This document shows, one piece after another, positions 56,963-59,412 of a stretch of 59,412 bases of DNA. The translations under genes and the position numbers were made by a program. The notes below the pieces were generated by a model that worked only from the letters and a program-made list of their open reading frames with translations, made no database searches and was not told where the DNA came from. Numbering within the stretch: position 1 is the stretch's first letter; every line of letters starts with the position of its first letter. Origin of the DNA: Actinokineospora inagensis DSM 44258 (GTDB lineage Bacteria; Actinomycetota; Actinomycetes; Mycobacteriales; Pseudonocardiaceae); assembly GCF_000482865.1 (NCBI RefSeq), contig NZ_AXWW01000047.1, positions 14,977 to 74,388 on the forward strand, given 5' to 3'.

Positions 56963-57670
56963 TCAGCCCGGCCGGGGCCGCAGCGGGCGGATGGCGGCGA
57001 CCACCAGCGAGCCGCCCAGGGTGGGCAGCCGCCGCGCCAGCCAGGCGGAGCGCAGCTCGCCGAACCGGGTGCGCCAGACGACCTGGTTGGACCGTGGCCT
57101 GCTCGGCACCAGCCCGGCCAGCCGCAGCCCGGTCGCCAGCAGGGGGTAGGTGAACGGCCGGATGTGCAGGTGCAGGTACTCGTGGAACGGGTTGACCTGG
57201 CGCGGCGCCCGACCGGTCAGGAACCGCAGCCGGTCCTGCAGCGGGGCCAGGTTCGGCGTGGTCAGCACCAGCACGCCACCCGGCCGCAGCACCCGGTGGC
57301 ACTCGCGCAGCAGCAGGGCCGGGTCGTAGACGTGCTCGATGATCTCCCCGGCGAAGATCCCGTCCAGCGCGCCGTCGCGGAACGGCAGCACCTCGCCCAC
57401 GTCCAACCGGAGCCCGGGGAACCCGGTGTCGAGCGCGACGACATCGGCCGCGATCGGGTTGAGGCCCCGGTCCGCGATCAGCGCGCAGACCTCGCCGCCG
57501 CCCGCGCCGAGGTCGACCACGGTGGAGCCGCCGGGCAGGTGCGCGCCGAGCAGGTCGAGCGCGAGACCGACGCGCAGCCGGTGGTACGGGTCGCGCAGGT
57601 AGCCCGCGACCTCGCCGCCCGCGTAACCGCGCTGGTTCGCCGCCGTGGCCCTGGCCTGCGCTCGCCGCAC
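56963..57670 (-). CDS. Class I SAM-dependent methyltransferase
   Basis: The 235-residue protein has the SAM-binding motif I VVDLGAGGGEVCALI near residue 50 and the acidic motif after strand 2. LPFRDGALDGIFAGEIIEHV and ECHRVLRPGGVLVLTTPN follow, the order typical of Methyltransf_11/25 enzymes. The C-terminal part (NPFHEYLHLHIRPFTYPLL) resembles lipid or polysaccharide methyltransferases in which this region binds the acceptor. The acceptor is unknown. The GTG start at 57670 is a choice; the frame continues upstream but overlaps the divergent HAD gene. It converges with the NLR-like gene, 8 bases apart. Confidence 0.85.
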   Translation of the reverse strand: MRRAQARATAANQRGYAGGEVAGYLRDPYHRLRVGLALDLLGAHLPGGSTVVDLGAGGGEVCALIADRGLNPIAADVVALDTGFPGLRLDVGEVLPFRDGALDGIFAGEIIEHVYDPALLLRECHRVLRPGGVLVLTTPNLAPLQDRLRFLTGRAPRQVNPFHEYLHLHIRPFTYPLLATGLRLAGLVPSRPRSNQVVWRTRFGELRSAWLARRLPTLGGSLVVAAIRPLRPRPG

Positions 57671-57704
57671 CCGGCCATGATCGCAGAGACCCGGGGAGGT
57701 CGCG

Positions 57705-58364
57705 GTGCGGTTTGACCACATCGTGTGGGACTGGAACGGAACCCTGCTCGACGACGGTGACGCCCTCGTGCAAGCCACCATGGCCGCGTTCGCGCGCGCG
57801 GGGCTGCCCAAGGTGACCGTGGACGGTTACCGCGAACACTTCACCCGTCCCATCCCGCAGTTCTATGACCGTCTGGCCGGGAAGACTCTTAGCTCGCAAG
57901 AGCAGTTGAGCCTGGACACACATTTCCAGTTCTCTTACGCAGCTCTGCTGGCGCAAGCCACATTGCACTCTCAGGCGGTGGCAGCGTTGACGGCTTGGCG
58001 GGATGCTGGACGGACGCAGTCGCTGTTGTCGATGTACCCGCACAACCGGCTGGTACGGCTGCCGCAGTTCCAGGTCATCGCAGGCTTCTTCGACCGAGTG
58101 GACGGTATGCGCTCAGACGAGTCCCACCGCAAGGAACCGCACCTGCGCAGGCACCTCACCGCGCTAAGAGACCAAACAGTCCTGGTTGTCGGCGACAGCC
58201 TCGACGACGTCGAGGCCGCGAAGGCCTGCGGTGTGTCGGTGCTGCTGTACCACCCGTCGCAGCCGCTGGTGAGCCAGACCAGGGCCACGTCGCTGGGTGT
58301 ACCGGTCGCGGCGACGCTACCGGAGGCGGTTCAGTGGGCACTCGGGGAGAACCATGACGCGTGA
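57705..58364 (+). CDS. HAD-superfamily phosphatase (phosphoglycolate-phosphatase-like)
   Basis: The 219-residue protein is a HAD hydrolase of the IA group. Motif I reads VWDWNGTLLDD, with nucleophile D9 and an Asn (N11) where most members have the acid/base Asp; this DWNGT form is a known actinobacterial variant. Motif II is LLSMYP, the motif III Lys is in SHRKEPHLR, and motif IV is VLVVGDSLDDVEAAK. The helical cap lies between motifs I and II. Its substrate is unknown. The GTG start has GGGGAGG 6-7 bases upstream. The last 11 bases overlap the next gene, so the two are translationally coupled. Confidence 0.9.
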   Translation: MRFDHIVWDWNGTLLDDGDALVQATMAAFARAGLPKVTVDGYREHFTRPIPQFYDRLAGKTLSSQEQLSLDTHFQFSYAALLAQATLHSQAVAALTAWRDAGRTQSLLSMYPHNRLVRLPQFQVIAGFFDRVDGMRSDESHRKEPHLRRHLTALRDQTVLVVGDSLDDVEAAKACGVSVLLYHPSQPLVSQTRATSLGVPVAATLPEAVQWALGENHDA

Positions 58365-59406
58365 CCGCCCCACGGCGCGCAGCCTCCGCCGCACCCTCGT
58401 CCGCTACTCGTTCATCACCGCGTGCGTGATGGCACTGCTCGTCAGCCTCATCCTGACCATGTTCGGCCATTCCCTCGACGCCCGCGACATCCTGTCGTCG
58501 ATCGGCGTGAACATGTTCGCCAGCGTCGTCTTCGCGCTGATGTTCGCCGGCTTGGCCAATTGGATCCAGGACCGCCACACCCAGGACACCATCGCCGAAA
58601 GCCTCGACGAACTCGGCGACCGCCTGACGGAGAGCATGGCCCGCACCAACCGCCTCTTCCTCCCCGCCAAACACTACGAAGGCCTCAACCCCACCACCAC
58701 CTTCGGCGACGACTACAACACCGACATGACGGCCGACCTGGAGGAAACGGTCTTCTTCGCCTTCTACGGCCCCAGCGCCCGCTATGTGGCCGCCCGCCTC
58801 CTCGCCGCCCGCCACCACCCCCAGCAAATACGCGTCGCCATGATCAACCCCGCCAACCGCCGCGCCATCAGCCGCCGCGCCGCCGACCGCGCCTCCTGGC
58901 TGAAGTCACAGGGACAACCCATCGACCAGATCGAACGAGACCTCGAAGACGAACTCCTGATGAACCTGGTCTCCCTGTTCGACTGCCGCAAAATGTGCAA
59001 CATCGAGATCCTGTACAACGACGACACGGCGGTCTATCGATACGTGATGTTCGACCAGGCTGTGTACATATCCTGGTACCACAGCCCCCGCTCCACCCAA
59101 ATGGAACTCCCCGAGTCCTACCGTTTCGCCAAGGACTCGTTCATCTACTCCACCCTCCGCATGGACCTCATGCGAAAGTTCGAAATCTCCCCCCACAAAA
59201 CCCTGTTCGACTCCACGCACACCGACCAAGACCTCATAGATCACCTCACCACCCTCACCACCCGCCCCATAACCCCCACCAACCTCACCCACTGGCGCGC
59301 CGCCCAACTCCAAGACAGCGCCTCCTTCCGCACCTACCTCACCACCCTCCGCCGCACCCTCGACCACCGCCAACCCCCCGCCACCCCCACCCCCAAAACC
59401 CCCTAG
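58354..59406 (+). CDS. Two-TM membrane protein of unknown function
   Basis: The 350-residue protein has two N-terminal membrane segments (FITACVMALLVSLILTMFG and VNMFASVVFALMFAGLANWI). The rest is a large cytoplasmic domain beginning with a helical linker (DTIAESLDELGDRL). It contains ETVFFAFYGPSARYVAARLL, a following QIRVAMINP strand, LVSLFDCRKMCNIEILYND and YVMFDQAVYISWYH, an alpha/beta layout that recalls PLD-like folds, but without HxK motifs. GGGGAGA precedes the ATG, which overlaps the HAD stop. I do not recognise the family. The coupling suggests a shared nucleotide- or phosphate-related task, but this is inference. The 3' end is unusually C-rich. Confidence 0.8.
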   Translation: MTRDRPTARSLRRTLVRYSFITACVMALLVSLILTMFGHSLDARDILSSIGVNMFASVVFALMFAGLANWIQDRHTQDTIAESLDELGDRLTESMARTNRLFLPAKHYEGLNPTTTFGDDYNTDMTADLEETVFFAFYGPSARYVAARLLAARHHPQQIRVAMINPANRRAISRRAADRASWLKSQGQPIDQIERDLEDELLMNLVSLFDCRKMCNIEILYNDDTAVYRYVMFDQAVYISWYHSPRSTQMELPESYRFAKDSFIYSTLRMDLMRKFEISPHKTLFDSTHTDQDLIDHLTTLTTRPITPTNLTHWRAAQLQDSASFRTYLTTLRRTLDHRQPPATPTPKTP

Positions 59407-59412
59407 CTCCCC

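Overview
The window is about 59.4 kb of very GC-rich DNA with strong third-codon G/C bias, many GTG starts, TAGGCT-type -10 boxes and probable leaderless transcripts. With actinobacterial-type proteins (XRE-TIR-NACHT-WD40 giant, thread-like exported repeat protein, CobF/CobU/CobS, DWNGT-type HAD phosphatase), this points to a filamentous actinomycete. The dispersed repeats and protein flavour fit the Pseudonocardiales, but that placement is inference. I see no rRNA, tRNA, CRISPR array, transposase or phage gene.

Layout. 0-5 kb: a dispersed repeat, a secreted M64-family metallopeptidase, a small cobalamin group (cobF divergent from cobU-cobS) and an NmrA-type oxidoreductase. 5-24 kb: one gene of 18.8 kb for a 6277-residue exported, wall-anchored protein with 47 DUF11-type repeats. 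24-29 kb: a single-domain receiver next to a hybrid histidine kinase with CHASE3, HAMP, two receivers and Hpt, then a TadZ/CpaE-like ATPase with a broken Walker A motif, divergent from a NarL-type regulator. 29-30.1 kb: a gene-poor repeat island whose main element is an inverted copy of the first 300 bases of the window. 30.1-36 kb: an exported protein with a C-terminal EndoU-like toxin domain and a coupled small gene (candidate immunity), a chemoreceptor and a divergent TasA-like exported protein. 36-50 kb: mostly metabolic and housekeeping-type genes (VOC protein, DEDDh exonuclease-BRCT, a 2OG-Fe(II) oxygenase overlapping a PLP sulfhydrylase, SDR, PQQ-type beta-propeller protein, secreted propeller-amidohydrolase, cupin-like protein, ArsB/SLC13-like permease). 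Two of these converge on a 164-bp palindromic element that supplies both of their stop codons. 50-59.4 kb: a 2H phosphoesterase, then a 1986-residue NLR-like protein, then a methyltransferase, a HAD phosphatase and an overlapping two-TM protein.

The strongest candidate for an undescribed system is the 1986-residue protein at 50994-56954. It combines an XRE-like region, a TIR domain with a candidate catalytic Glu, a calcineurin-phosphoesterase-like domain whose metal ligands are mostly replaced, an unassigned alpha/beta domain, a NACHT NTPase, pentapeptide repeats and about 15 WD40 blades. This is the architecture expected of a prokaryotic NLR-like (STAND) immune sensor with a TIR NADase output. 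The 2H phosphoesterase just upstream on the same strand is a plausible partner. Other points of interest are the EndoU-like toxin with its neighbour, the giant repeat protein with a homogenised central block, a small exported peptide with a duplicated Flp-like motif, and two families of structured intergenic repeats.
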